Positions 1 through 34,981 of a stretch of 64,000 nt of DNA are shown in pieces (the stretch's first letter is position 1; the number at the start of each line of letters is the position of its first letter). The translations under genes and the position numbers were made by a program. Source of the stretch: Pempheris klunzingeri (Eukaryota > Chordata > Actinopteri > Acropomatiformes > Pempheridae); assembly GCF_042242105.1 (NCBI RefSeq), contig NC_092033.1, positions 7,576,408 through 7,640,407 of the forward strand. Reading direction: 5' to 3'. The notes under the pieces were generated by a model. The model was not told where the DNA came from. It made no database searches and saw only the letters and a program-made list of their open reading frames with translations.

Positions 1-3000
1 TGCCCACAGTGAATTAGTTAAATAACAACAGATGCCTTCTGTTGACCACAAGACCACAAGTCTTGGACATAAAAGCTGCCACGAAAATACAGTTATAATG
101 CAGACAATTATAAAGTGCAAAGCACAAACATGTGCGGGTGTGGTGCATTCAAATACATGTAACACAGCCCCTCATTTCTCACCTTCCTTATGTTCTGAGT
201 TTAGGAGATTCACTGATAGAGGGATGAGTTTTTCTACATGTTCAGGTATCTTTTCCTGTATTTCATTGTACCCTGTGGTGTTTACCTGATGGGAGCAGTT
301 TGTGTTGTGAATACAGGACATGGGAGGGTCGGAGATAATAATCTTGGCCTGTTTAACTATTGTCTTCTCAAAGAGCATTTGGAGGGATGGCGCTCCCTCT
401 CCCCATCACTTTTCATCGTGTGATTTTAGCTTTCTGAGATGCTGTAGCTTAATATACTATGTATGTGTATATGTATAAAATAACATCATTACAGTCTGTC
501 CGATCCCAAACACCCTGAGTCTGTTCAAGAATTAGAGTTGCTGTTGGATCCTGGTGCATACAAAACACACATATGAAGTCCAAGACACATTACAGTCGAT
601 ATGTACACCCAAAGATTTGTAAAAATGAACCTGAGTAATGTAAGTGTTATGTAGAAGAGAGTGATCCCCCAGATGTCCTAGATCAAAAATAATTCCTTCA
701 GTCAGATGATGGTCTTCACACCATTGCGCAAACTTTTTAACCTCCAAACTACAGCCAGAAATGTCACCGTCTGTGTCCATAAGTCCCAAGATGGCAATGT
801 CATCAGAAAAGTGGTCAATAAAAGCAGCATGAAGACTGCTGGTATAATCATTTGTCTATAACGTAAACAGAATGGGAGAACTCACACAGCCTTGAGGAAC
901 ACCTGTGCTGATGACTTCAGACTCAGATAATGTGTGTTCAATAACACGTGTTCTGACAGGTCCAGTTGTTTTGCCCACATGCTGTAAGGACAGGAAATAA
1001 AATAGATGTTTGAACAACAACGACTGAATGATTTTCATGTAGTTAGTCCACTGTCACCTACTTTATTATCTGCCCTTGCAAACTTGAGGGCAAAGCAAAA
1101 TGAGGCCTGTCAGAACACATATCATTGAACACCATAATGGGTGATTGTTTGTTGGTCCATGAATGGTGATTTATAGGTTTTTCCTGCTTTTGCTTTGGTG
1201 TCAGCAGAACTGATGACAACTCTTTTTTAGTGCCTTTTTATCACTATGATTTTGTGCATTTGGCTTCTGTGTGAGGTTCTGCATGCATGTTTTTATGCAC
1301 ACATGTTAGACATAAAAATACTCTCCTGAACAGATGAAAATTCAATATCAGATTATGTCATTACAAGATGTATAACAGGATTTGCTTCCACCCTCTGTGT
1401 TCTGCATATAACAATAGAGCTATCATTTGTGTTACTCACAGCAGCACTTCATTCGGTGAAGTGTTATTTGTTCTCTCTGTCAAACACCCTCGTCTCTCAA
1501 AGTATATCTTATTGGAGCAGAAGACTGAATCCCCTGGAGGACTTGTTTTTATTCACTGAAGGCACTCAGAGGTGACAGTGTTGTTCAGAGCAGGTATGCT
1601 GGAAAGTTTGACTTCCGTTAACTCGCCCTCAGTCTCGTCATGAGTGCTAACCCACCTGTTCAGGTGGCTTTTTCAGCCTGCGTGTGTCGTCATCACTGTG
1701 GGGTTTTGTCTCAGACAACTTTCCCACATTCTGGCAATCACACTGTCACTGTCTGGCTTTGTTTATACCCCTTAAAGCCTAATCTTCGCATGATTATAGA
1801 GTGTCTGTGTTTTTGTTCTACCTCAAGGAGACAGAGGCATTATTGTGAGAGGAACATTTGCCCGCAGGTGACCTCAGCAGTAGTTAACAATTACATTACA
1901 TAGTTAACTTTTATTCTTTTCATCAAGCAACAGAAAAAAAATGTTGGTACATCTTTTCTTTTATATGTAATTTATTCACACTCTCTTTACATATTAATCT
2001 GCAGATAAAAAACATGAGCTATGACCCCACCCTATTTGTCCCTGTCTGCTCTGGGTAATTCATCCCTAAGTGATGTTTACCCATGAGTCTGTTTCGTCCA
2101 CAGCTATCATAATGACAGGCTTTAATATGCACCAACAAGCCCCCATTGTGTCCTTCAGCTCTCATGCCTAACTTACTGTCATTCTTTCATCTGCAGCCTT
2201 GAGACATGTATTTATCCTGTTGTATAAACTGTTTGGAGAGATGTTGATGTGAGTTGTTTTCCACTGTGATCTCACAGGGCACAGGCTGGGGAAAAAAAGG
2301 TGCTGGTGTCGTTCATGTGGATATAGCTGTATTTAGCACTTACTTATATAGTTATGAGTTGGAGCTGTTAATACTACTGTTCATGCCAGGCATCTCAGAG
2401 ATTTCTTCTGACACAACAGAGATGCAAATTTCAACAGACAATGCCAAGACACACGAACCAGTGGATTATCTGTTCAGCTCAATTGAATTGAGATTCTGAA
2501 AAGAGATGATGAATTTTAAATGTCTGAGTATCAGATTAAACTCTATTTAAATAGAAACTTACAAAAAAAAGAAACTAACTATGTGGATGGCGCAATACCA
2601 CTCGAGGATATTTAGAAAATAATAAGTTTAATAGTAATTTGGGTGAACTGACCCTTTAAATAGCTTGGAAAAGGAGCAGTAGAGTATTTGAGTGTAAAAA
2701 CAGTCACCTCCTATAACACAATATTACCCCAAATAATTAATATACACACAAAATATATTGTCTGTGTTGCTGACAAAAACGTTTTTGGCTGAATTTAACA
2801 TTTTCTGTCCTATTAGCTAACTGGTAGCACAGTTAGCAAAAATTAACAGCTAACTCCCAGACTACTGTGCTAACAATGATGGAGTAAAGTTGAAGATATC
2901 AACATTTGTTATGAGCTGAAGTTTTGCTGAGGTGAACACCAGGCTCAGGACAAAGCAGAGAGCGCTGAGGCCACAGATCAATGTGCAGAGGCGTCACAGG

Positions 3001-6000
3001 CTCTACATTCAACAGCCACAACAGCTCGCATCCATCTTAGCAGCCTTGGCCGGTTGTCAGGAGCTCACTTCATCATCGGATGAGCCCATGAAAACATTCA
3101 CCGCATCCCGAGAGCCTGCAAACCCTCTTTTGTTTGTCATTGTAAATATAAAAGGAAGTTTACGTAGACCAAAGCTTATTTGAACAGTAGTTTCTAATAA
3201 AGGAAGTATTATGGGAAAACAGATGGCCCAGTCTAAAATTAGCCTGATATCTACTGCATGATTATCCATGAAATACATTTCGGCCGGAATAAATGCTGTC
3301 TCAATGTCCTTATCTTGATTAGAACATTTACATTTTATATCAGGGACCTTTTCTGGCTCTAATTTTCTCTGCCTGGCAAGCAGCCATTCCCTCACATGCT
3401 GCTCATGTCCGAAAGCTTGGCGCTGAGGTCAAAGAAGAGACTTATGGGTGAGCTAATCAGCTCAGGATTTTATACGAGTAATCGCACTTGGCTGCAAACA
3501 CTGAGTGGATCTGAGTCAAATGAAGAGTCAAATTAGACTCCATGTGTTAGAATCTTTCTGTATATTTGTACAGATGTAACTACACTCGTACGCTTGATCT
3601 CTGCATACTTGATCTCTGTGTACATATGTATTTGTGTGTGTGTATATTAGGTTGAGTGTGTTACTGTATGTCGTTTGAACCCAGTTGTGTTGTCAGAAAG
3701 CAGATGTCCCTGTGACGCTCCTGATAAAGTGAGGACAGCGATAGGCAGCCGTTCAGTTTTGGCTCCTTAGCTCCTCCATCTGTCTCGATGCGAGCCAGGA
3801 GAAACTGGATCCCTCTATTCCCCTCACACCTCGACTAAAAGGGGACCGCTTAATTGCCTCCCTTTGCTATGCAAGAAGATGATGATAAACCACTTCAAGT
3901 AGCATGATGACAGAGAGATTTATTTTCCTCTGAGGTGACTGATGCTGTCAGAATGATAACATGATTCAGAATCTGTTGGTATATTTGGTGTAAGATCCCA
4001 ATTTCAATCCATTATAAATTACTTATCATAATATATCATATGCAAAGGACATTATATTACTGTAAATATATTACTTTTAAACAGGTCATCTCACTCTGAT
4101 AGCAGTGATAAAATTGGAGTAATCCTGTGGTAAACCTCCAAAAAAAAGTTTTTTGGATTTAAATGACCTGTTAATACATTAAATATACAGTTAACTGAGC
4201 TCCAAATGGTAATCCACGTGTTCATTTAAACATTTATGATCATCTACAGCGATCTACAGCCATTATTTCAAGAAATACTTATTGAGTGACTATATTGCAC
4301 ACTATTTGTTATGGGCTGTGTGATGAGATCAGTGTGATACCTGTATAAGGGTGGCAAAACAAGATGATGATGTCGTATGACTTCTAGTATAACAAGATGA
4401 CCGCTGGTGTTAAAATTATAACATGACTTACTCAGGTAGTGATTTTCATTCATGAACGTTGAGGAAGTTCTGGCTCATCTGGAGAGGAATCATCTCCACC
4501 ATCCACCATTTCAGATATGTGTGCAACTCGGAGGGAAAAATGGGCGAAGAAAAGTTATCGAGGTGAACATGTGGGAACTCTGTTTGGTTAAGTTATAGCC
4601 TGTTACACCACCAGTGAGCTCATCTGTTAGTTCTGCAATCTCCAAACTACTCCCTGTGATTTCCAGTAAACAAATGAGAGATTGCAGCTACTCATGTTAT
4701 TGAGCATATATATTTTTTTTTTTTGATTCAACATTTGTGTTGTGTTTGTGTGGGCATTTTCTTTACACTTTTATATAATGTGTATCTGAGTGAAATACAA
4801 TGTTGTGTAGAGATTAATCTTCACTTTTTATATAATGTTTAATGCTCACCGTTTGCCTTCTGAAATCTTGTAATCTTGTGTGTGTGTGTGTTCATTGTTA
4901 AGTGATTAACCCCTCTGCTGAGTGCCAGACTGTGTGTTCTGCACACATCTGTCATGTGTCACGGCGAAAAATCTTTTTCCACTAAGAAACAATTTATTGG
5001 ACTAAATATTTGTGGTACTTTACTTTGAACGTTTTCTCCATCTTATACCTCCCGAATTCATAAGCTGCCTACACATATCTTACAACAGCTGAGAGTCGAA
5101 GGGAAGAATCATCCTAAATGCATTATACTGTCACATTTTACCAGCGTATTGTCTGCTAGAAAGTAGGTGGGCAGATAAGATAAAGAGTCACTAGCAGCAA
5201 CGCTTGATTATCTTCACAAACAAGTGGGCTGTCTCACTCTTTGACCCACTCTGATCAATCTCATTCTTTGATTGCTCTATGTCTCCTATAGGTTGTTTGG
5301 CATTCTATGTTAACGTAGAGAGTTACAACATGCGGATCCTCCTCAGCCTGCAGGTGAAAGGTGAACTGAGGGTGATGGGAGATGTTAAAGCACATGAATG
5401 CAGGTTTCATCACAGATTTACTGTCACCTTTAAATGATCATTAGTTCATCTACTGCAACCCACCTTATTTATGAATTACATAATTGAAACAGTGACTGCA
5501 TTTAATGAGTTAATATATCATATCTGCTTACAGTGAGTCACAGTTTCTAAAACACCACCTGGTGTGTAGTTACCAAGGGAAGGGATGGCATTGTTCATCC
5601 ACGTCTGATTATATGAGTTTAACATGAATCCAGCGACAACATGGGAGCGCCATGAGATACGATCAGGGACAGGCTTTACTCTAATGTGTTTAGTCGGGAG
5701 GAGCAGTAAGGAGTGGTGCTTATTCACAGAGGCAACTCCCCCTAAAACGCACCTCTCTACAACACTGAGACCTTTGACCTTAAGTTAAAACAACAAATCC
5801 TCACCAACCGCAAGGATTTTAGTTGAAAGACCTTTGGACATAAATTATTGTGTAAATACCTCATCCCTGTTTTGTTTTTTTCACACCAACTGGGGCTGAC
5901 GCACTCAATTTCAGTAAAAGGTGGGAGTTGCCGACTGATTTCCCAAAACACTGAATTAGACACAACCGTCCCAGAACTAACGCAAATGTTGTACGTGATC

Positions 6001-7060
6001 TTTTGGCAAAAACACAAAAACTAGAGCCCGGGGTTGTTACGAGTCAGATTGTAGTGCTCAGATTAAACAACTACGGCATCAAGACACTTTGATCTTTGAA
6101 CATTAAGGAAAAACTTAATGTAACATGGTCATAATAACTTTCCTTCAGCAAATAAAAGGAAACACAATGTACTTTTTTGCGTGTATGTACAGGTGGAACG
6201 TGAAAAAGAAAACTCCCAAAGAGCAATAAAAATGTCATGGTTGACTACATCATGACAAATTCATGACCTTACAACAGGGCTGCTTTCATTTGTGTATGTG
6301 ATACTGAGCTGAGCCTCGGGCGAGCAAAGGTGAGGACCGAGCCCGTTGGATTATGACTAATATTACTGCTTTGATTTCAGAATTAGTGCTTTATCGCCCA
6401 CTGAGACAGAGCACAGCAGGGTAGGGACTGCATGTGCCGGGGTTGAACCTACAACCTCTCATCTACAGAAAACTCACAGTGGGACAGTGGCTCAGCATTC
6501 ACATTACCCCAACAGGACCCTGAAACTGAAGCAGCTAAATGGAATTCAGCTATCATTCATTTTATTAAACACATGAGCTTTTCTTATGTGACATTATTTT
6601 GAAAAATCGTAATTTTGCTTAATGTGTTCTCTTAGTAGTAATAGCATACATTTTTGCTACATTATAATTTCAGATACTCTTCTTTTGAATAGGCTACATG
6701 TTCAAGAATTCATGCACCACACGACAATTGGGAATTTAAGCAACCTGGGTGGATTGATTATAGTAGTTTTGGACATGATATATTTAATTTTTTTGATTAA
6801 CAAAGAAAGAAAAAAGTATTTCTCCACCAGATATTTATTCCTAGCGATGTGGAGAATGCTTTGAAACAGCACGTACACATAACTCTTATAGAAATTATAC
6901 TTAAACAACTGAACAAATGAATAAAAGCTGAATTTTATGTTAACTTTAGATGCTTTACTTTTGGTGTCTGGTCACCACAACATGAGGAGTTATTTCAGAT
7001 ATTGCACACAGATATTGAAACATTCCTACTGGACATCATCAATGGAGACAATGGCGATGA
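1..7060. other. Intergenic region upstream of nudt4
   Basis: No exon with flanking splice sites and a recognisable protein was found on either strand. Apart from the LINE fragment at 490-1040, the stretch is AT-rich, with short homopolymer runs and small TG-rich patches near 3,620-3,660 and 4,880. Open frames here are under 115 codons and lack recognisable domains. Remote enhancers cannot be excluded by reading. Confidence 0.6.
490..1040 (-). mobile_element. Decayed non-LTR retrotransposon reverse-transcriptase fragment (Rex1/CR1-like)
   Basis: Read on the minus strand, one frame carries the RT palm motif STGVPQGCVSSPILFTL. A degraded F-S-D-D catalytic box follows about 25 residues later. 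Further on come a WC motif and GVHID..VSW, then a block resembling the QQ-L-FL-RL-F motif at the end of fish Rex1-type RT domains. At least two in-frame stops interrupt it, one just after the PQG block (near 862) and one near 532. No endonuclease domain or tail was found, so this is a dead 5'-truncated or eroded copy. Placement in Rex1 rather than another CR1-like clade is from memory of the motif order. Confidence 0.75.
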
Positions 7061-7618
7061 GGAGAAATTACGCGTTTGTTTATTATCACTGTTTTGACCA
7101 GAAGCGCAGCTCCTCCCACTGAGACTGACCGGACCAATGAGCTCAGCCCCCCCTCAGAGGAGTGATGTGTGTATCTAAAACTCCGGGCTGCCTGATCATT
7201 GTACTGAGTCAGCGGCCATGCGCAAATGGATCCAGAGGAGGGCTGTGCTGTGTAGGCTGTAGTCTACATAAGACCTCCGGCTGCCTGCGGGGCTGCACAG
7301 ACACACCGCCGACTGGAAATCACAGGCAGCGGCTGGAGCCTCGGCGTGCGTTTATCTACCAGAGGCGCTGATTTTACGAGGAAAGCATAAATCCAGGATA
7401 GTCTGTCGGGTACTTTGGGATCTCTCTAGCAACCCCTCCTCCTCCGATCACCGACCATCTCGGACCACGGATGCAGAGAGCAGCAGCGATGCGGCGGCTG
7501 TGCTGTTAACTCTTCGGACCCCCCCCACCCCCCTGCCCTGCCCTCCCTCCTCAGTCTCACTCTCTCTGTCTCTATTTCTGTGTTTTTGCCGGTTTTTACG
7601 GTTTTATCTTTAATCACA
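7060..7618 (+). promoter_or_regulatory. nudt4: nudt4 promoter region and 5' UTR
   Basis: Base composition shifts from AT-rich to CpG-rich around 7,060 and stays so to the start codon, as expected of a CpG-island promoter. A CCAAT box lies at 7134-7138, followed by C-rich stretches; no convincing TATA box was seen. The transcription start is not determined but probably lies in 7,150-7,350. The proximal part before the ATG is pyrimidine-rich (about 7,510-7,600) and includes a short upstream ORF at 7471-7509. The region supports transcription into nudt4 exon 1, which begins coding at 7619. Confidence 0.6.
7471..7509 (+). promoter_or_regulatory. Upstream ORF (12 codons plus stop) in the nudt4 5' UTR
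   Basis: An ATG at 7471 opens a 12-residue frame that ends with TAA at 7507-7509, about 110 nt before the nudt4 start codon. A second in-frame ATG lies inside it. If the transcript begins upstream of 7471, ribosomes would meet this frame first, which could lower nudt4 translation. The transcription start is unknown, so a functional role is inference. Confidence 0.35.
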
Positions 7619-18433
<10,815 letters not shown>

Positions 18434-18870
18434 GACTGCACCTAAACCTCATGTCCTGTCCAGCTCGGACAGTTCGCTGAAAGTCTGTACAGTCTTGCAT
18501 GAATCTAGTGACTTTCCAGAGTTACGGCTCTCCTGTATGTATAATTTCTAGTCTTAGCTGCAGGACAGACCAAAGCCATCAGCAGGACTGTGTTAAAGAC
18601 TCGTGTTAAAGACAGAGCGGGAGAAGTCTCTGACAGAAAAACTGTGGATATAGCTATCTCAAGAACACACCAGACTGATGAGCTGAAGCTGAAATGGACG
18701 CTGCAGCAGACTCTGCTGCCGTTAATCACCCGGTGAAGGAATGCCTTACAGAAACTTTGTATGAATGTTGTATTTGGGTTGTCTTATTTCACTAACGGTC
18801 ATTTTTATTTCCTTTTTAGCAGAGTGGATATGCTTTCTAGTCAATAAAAGAATAATTGACCCCAAAGCAC
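18434..18870 (+). terminator. nudt4: nudt4 3' UTR with poly(A) signal AATAAA at 18843-18848
   Basis: The stop codon TAG is at 18431-18433. The first canonical AATAAA downstream is at 18843-18848, so a minimal 3' UTR of about 430 nt is expected. Further AATAAA-like signals lie downstream (for example near 20,769), so longer alternative 3' ends are possible; cDNA would decide. Confidence 0.65.
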
Positions 18871-19706
18871 GTCCCATGTGGGGAATGTTTCCACAATGAT
18901 AACAACATATATCATATGCTACATGGATCTAATTTAAAGAAAGGCACCTGAGCACTGATACATTTCAAGGATCTTCTCTGTTGTATTTTAATGTAAAGTG
19001 AGATTTTCATTCATTGTTAACATCTTTTTTTAAAGATAATGATAAATTCACCCCCAACCAAAATGGATGATGGTGATAAAAGTAAATATTCTAAACTGTT
19101 CATATGAATTAACACAAACAAAATGAACTGGAAAATTCCACGACAGACATGGCTCTCGGCCCAAAATGAGTCTAAACCTGCAGACGTACTGTCTCACAGG
19201 ACTGAACCAGCTGTCAGTGAGTTGACTTCCCAGTAAACCAAAAACTGGATCTGAGTCACAGCGCTGTGCTCGATATCCTTTGACACGACACCGCTGTGTT
19301 TATAGTTAAACTTCAGCCAAGGCCCCCACAGTTACGATTCCACTAACCTTGACTGATCCAACAAACTTGTCTGTTGACCATTTAAAGCCACATACCTTTC
19401 ATCAGCGCAGACTGTTTCCCATGTTGTCAAACTGAAAGTATTTTACTGGTGTTACATGCATCTTTGCCTTAGGTATGACACGCTGCTAGGATCAGTTGAA
19501 TTTATTTCAACTCTGGTAATTAAAAAAGTGAGTTTTCTTCAAATATATATTTAATTAAATGAAAATTACTGTGGTTGACTGCTCACTTTAAATTCATATT
19601 TAGCAGTTTTATCACATCACATGGTGCTGCAAGGCAAATTGGCTAAACCAACCAACAAATGACGTATTTTCCTTGGACAATATGATTGTTTTTGTCACCA
19701 TCTGCA

Positions 19707-19850
19707 AATACTAGTGCCCAGGGCTGCAACAAACAGTTACTTTCATTGTGGGTTATTCTAATTATTCTCTTGAGTAATGTATTAATGTTGAAAACTGGTG
19801 AAAAATGCCAATCGATTAAATGACTAATTGTTTCAGCTTTACTTGCATCC
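19707..19850. repeat. Dispersed teleost repeat, 'GGGCTGCAAC' family
   Basis: The stretch starts with CAGGGCTGCAACAAACAG and ends with a GATTAAATGACTAATTGTTTCAGC block. I recognise this arrangement from a very common non-autonomous element of fish genomes whose ends carry TCGATTA-type words. A fuller, diverged copy of the same family appears at 45400-45715. The family name is uncertain. Confidence 0.6.
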
Positions 19851-22696
19851 AACAAAAAATGTGTTGCTAGGGGATTTTTCAGACCATAAACTCAAAATAT
19901 TCAAAGTAGTGCAGCTTTTTCTTTCTGAGCTTGTAGTTATTTCATAAGCTCGACTTTTGGGGGCGTCACAGGATCAAACATTTGTATCATGTGACATCTG
20001 TAACCTGTTTAAATCCAGCCAGGGGGCCTTTGTTCCACGTCATCCCTTCTTTCTCTCTCCGGTTTCCTGCCTCTCAAATAGATATTTTCAGTTAACAGCA
20101 ACTACAATTACACTGTTTTGATGACAGAAATCCAAAGAAAAATGACTCAAATCAACAGTTTTTTGCTTATGTAACCCTTCTCACTGAGGAGACACCCACT
20201 CACCCCTGTGTTGACAGCTGAATGACGACGAGCAACTATACAGAGATTTGTAAATAGCTTTGAAGAGAAACATTGAACATGTGTTTTTAACCTGAACGAA
20301 ACCTGTAAAATTCTCTTAATATTTTATATATTTTTTAACAATGTTTAAATGGCAGGAAAAAAAACCATGTAGAAACTCCGGTGAGAACAGTATGTACAGT
20401 ATATTTGTATTGATGACAAAGTGCCACAGGTTTAGGATATGAAGGCTGGTTTGTGTCTCAGTGTGAAACAGATGGGTGAATTAATGCATTTTAAAATCAT
20501 GATTTGGTGAAAATCAATGTGACTGTCCATTGATCATCAGAATGAGATGTTCAGTTCAGTGGAACAAGGACAGAAGAGAAGTTAACTGAAACTTCAAATT
20601 GGCAAAATTACAGACTGTATCTTTTTTTTTCCAGTATATACATATGTAGCATCTTGCTAACCAACTTGTGTGTGTCGGATACACAAGTGTGAGTATTAAT
20701 GAATATAGACATTAATCATAAAATTGGATTTTTATAACATTTTGTGGGGGAAAAATGTAGTTTTAGAAAATAAAGGCACGACGTTAATGATCAGGGGAAT
20801 GTTTTGGAGGCTTTGGTTAAGACAAATGTTTGTTTAGTCCCAATGTTTTGGAGGAGTACAAACATATCTCCTCTCTTAAGTCTCCCCATGTGACTTATGC
20901 TGTTTTCTGCTCCATGACAAGTCTTACCTGCAGTATTATAAACTCTGATTCACCTATTCAGCCGTCATAAACTTTCAGCCTGGTTTGGCAGGTAAAGTCA
21001 GTCTGACCACCTCAAACCTCTGTGTGTGTGTGTAAGTGTGTATTGTGGATTGATGAACTTGAAATATGATGTGCCAAACTGAAAAAGTTGTTGGAAAAAG
21101 ATTTGATATCACATTATATTATACAGAATTGTAGGCCAACTGCTTTGTGATTTTTGATTGATTAATGTAATTGCAGAATATAATCATTTATAATGTGAAA
21201 AAGTGGAGGTTGTTGAGATTGACTACATCCTTCATTGTTGAAATTACGACTAATGAACCGCAGGCACTTATTATTTTTACCCCATACTGTTGTTAAAATT
21301 CACTTGTCATGTAACTGAGCATAGAAGAGTACAATCCAAGTAACATACATTTAACTTAAACCCATTAATCCTGACAATTTGCTGCTCAGTGTCCTCCTGA
21401 AACACCTTCCTCCATTTGTTGGAGCCTCTGTGTGATGTTTGGGTCTGTGTTGATCTGTGAATGCTCATTTTATGGGTAAAGCATGACAGTAAGGATAAGA
21501 ATCCCACAAATGAAATAACTGGATGCTCTCAAGCACAGACATGTGTGATGGCCTGGACATGGGCGTCCAGTAAACGGCCGGTGTCATGTGGATTTGGACA
21601 GTTTGATTGTTTGCTGAACACATTGTAACGTCACATGGATGTATCCAGTGCATTTTAATCAAACTTAAGATTTGTCACCATTTTGTCATGAATATAATGC
21701 ACAGACAAGTTTAATGTGAATGTCATTGGAAGACTTGGACTGGAAAGAGTGTTTGAGAAAAGATTGCATTAAAGGGGAAAAATCTTATTGTAACTGTTGT
21801 TGAATTTTCATTTATTTGTGGGCAACATCTTGTGTGTACGCTGTTTAATAGCTTTGGAGTCATGACTAGATTAACCTGCCATAGGGCCTCAGGGTATAAA
21901 TGTGGCCACTTCCCACACCCACCCTCACAGCAGGGATTAGCATCTGTAATGTCACATGTTTACTGGTTGACATTTTTGGATTAGACGGTTTGCACAGTAT
22001 CAAGTCACAGAGGCCGTAAAACTACATTTTGCCTCTGGGTCCAGATTTGGAAGAAGACCCCTATAATCACATGGACCGTTCTTAAGTTAGCGATGTGAAG
22101 CTAAATTTGTATTATCTCTAAGCACCACAAACACATTGACCATGAGCCTTCAGGACAGGTTCACCAGCTTTGTTTGGTAGTAACATATGATATTGTAACA
22201 ACAGAAAAGAATAGAATAAAATCAGACTCTATAATAGTTTGTGTTAGTTGATATTGGAAAATTCATTGCTATAAAAATGCTGGTTTAATTGTACAACTTG
22301 CATAAAGACTTGCAAGACTGCCTCTTGTGTTTGGCTGTGGTTTCACCTCACAACTCAAGCCAAAGATGGCGGTGCTCTGGATCAGTGTGGAAAACTGTTC
22401 ATGTGGGTAACTCCTGAATTACTGTTACTTTTTCATCACCAGGTGAACAAAAGCTTATGTCTTTTTAATTCCAAAATCTGGCTGCAGTGGCTGCATGAAG
22501 AATCTTTGAAGAATCTATCCATCTTGCCTCCAAATGGTCACCAAAGTCATTGTTTTGCAAAAGTCTAAATTAAACAATGATACACAAAAGTATTTAAAGT
22601 CAACTTTGTCTGTCTCAGGCAAATGATCTGTGTTCATGATAAGGCTTGACAAAATGTTTATGTAATGTTTATTTTACACTTAAGTAAAGGTTGTAC

Positions 22697-23105
22697 TACC
22701 TTTAAAAGTACAGTGTGTAAGCTTTAGTAGGGGTCTATTGGCAGATATTAGATACAATATAGTAGTGTACGACAGATTATAATGAGCTGTTTATATCTAC
22801 TCAGAGAGCGAGTGCTCTTCCACGGATCCCTCCATGTTGCACCACCATGTTTCTACAGTAGCCCAGTTTGGACACACGGGGCCTTTTTTTATACTGAAGT
22901 AGCAGCTTGAATGTGGAGGCGTGAATTCACTGGTTGGAAGACGAAGAACAAGAAACAAGAGGAATGCATTTTTGTGTTGTGAGTTTGAGAATACAATTTT
23001 TTTCCCCACATCTCTGTAGACCAGAGCCTATTGTTTCCTACACTGAACTCTCAGCTGTGCATCCATCTTTGTAATGAGGAGTTTGTGCACTGCAGCCCTA
23101 CTTTA
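22697..23105. repeat. Dispersed teleost repeat, 'acagtgtgtaag' family
   Basis: The stretch opens with TTTAAAAGTACAGTGTGTAAG and runs through a block reading CATGTTGCACCACCATGTTTCTACAGTAGCCCAG. I recognise both blocks from a common fish interspersed repeat that is often found near genes. The open frame on the minus strand (22797-23009) falls inside it and is not a gene. Ends are approximate. Confidence 0.6.
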
Positions 23106-23964
23106 ATGTCCCTCTCTAAGTAACTGTGGATGGACTGCTGTATCTAAAAGTCTGACCACGTTCTAAGTCACCTGAGGAAGAGTTGCTCGTTTGTTTTTCG
23201 CTGTCGGTCAAAATTTCCAGCCCTATTTACTGATGATTCCCCATAGATCTAAATGCTCCTGCTGTTTATGCCCCAGCGGTGAACCCTGGGCCTGGGTTTT
23301 ACACAAGATACAGAGCATGACAGACTGTTTATACCTCTTGTGCCATAAACCAGAAACATCTGTTGTCTTTATGATTCTCCACCCATTTATTCAGGTTTTT
23401 CTTTAATTTGCCACCTACGTCTACGTGAAATAATCTTAATAAGTTACATTTCAGGTGTTAATTAAATGTAATCTAGCTAGTGAAGTTTAAGAATACAATA
23501 TTGTCCTCTGAAATGCAGTAAAAGACTTTACAGAACAAAGTTATACGTGACATACCATGGTCTTTTTTTTTTTTTTTTTTTTTACAGCTACAGTCCCTTA
23601 CAGCCTTTTACAATGCTTTACAATCTTGGGTGTTTAATAGGTTACAAGTGTTACTGTAAAATAAATGCATCTGTTTAAATCTTGAAAACGTGTTAGTAAA
23701 TATATATATAATCATGAATACTGTCTGACTAGTGCTTGGGGCCCCATTCTTAAACTCCAGATAACTTATTAGATTGTCCTATTTCACAATTTTATCATAT
23801 ATGATTGTATTTAAATTCTAATGCTTTTGTCTTGTGAATAAATTGAACTGAAAGCAGCATAAAGTGACACAATTGGGTATGACTGTGTGCAGTAACACAG
23901 TAAATGTGCTTGCTTCCAGTCCACCCAGTGAGGAGTAACACTCACTGTTACCACCCAGCAGAGA

Positions 23965-24134
23965 CACCTGACACCTCAGGTGCGTCGCCTGTAGCCCCGC
24001 CCCCTCAGTGGCAGGACGTCGACCCACCTGAGAGGGACAACAAAGGCAGGACCGAACATTAATCCAGGAACACCTCCTGTGCGGTTCAAATGAAACGTCC
24101 CACATAGACCCTCGGTGGAGTTTGGGGTTTGTTC
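23965..24134 (+). promoter_or_regulatory. pkp2: pkp2 proximal promoter and 5' UTR with GC box and E-box cluster
   Basis: A GC box (GCCCCGCCCCC) lies at 23994-24004, about 130 bp before the start codon. Around it are CACCTG at 23965-23970, CACCT at 23972-23976, CAGGTG at 23977-23982, CACCTG at 24025-24030 and CACCT at 24071-24075. CACCT and AGGTG words are the core sites of Snail and ZEB repressors, which are known to act on epithelial junction genes. No TATA box was seen. The transcription start is not determined. Confidence 0.55.

Positions 24135-34981
<10,847 letters not shown>

Larger units (their letters stand above)
18870..23950. other. Intergenic region between nudt4 and pkp2
   Basis: About 5 kb of AT-rich sequence without a recognisable coding exon. 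Its proximal part may belong to a long nudt4 3' UTR. It holds two dispersed repeats (19707-19850 and 22697-23105) and a T-run of about 20 at 23,563-23,583. Open frames are below 100 codons and lack recognisable domains. Confidence 0.6.

Noticed and set aside
3057..3395. 112-codon open frame on the minus strand
   Set aside because: No recognisable family or motif, no promoter or poly(A) context; treated as chance.
6430..6475. CCGGGGTTGAACCTACAACC, similar to a tRNA B box or SINE head
   Set aside because: No matching A box, acceptor stem or cloverleaf could be drawn around it.
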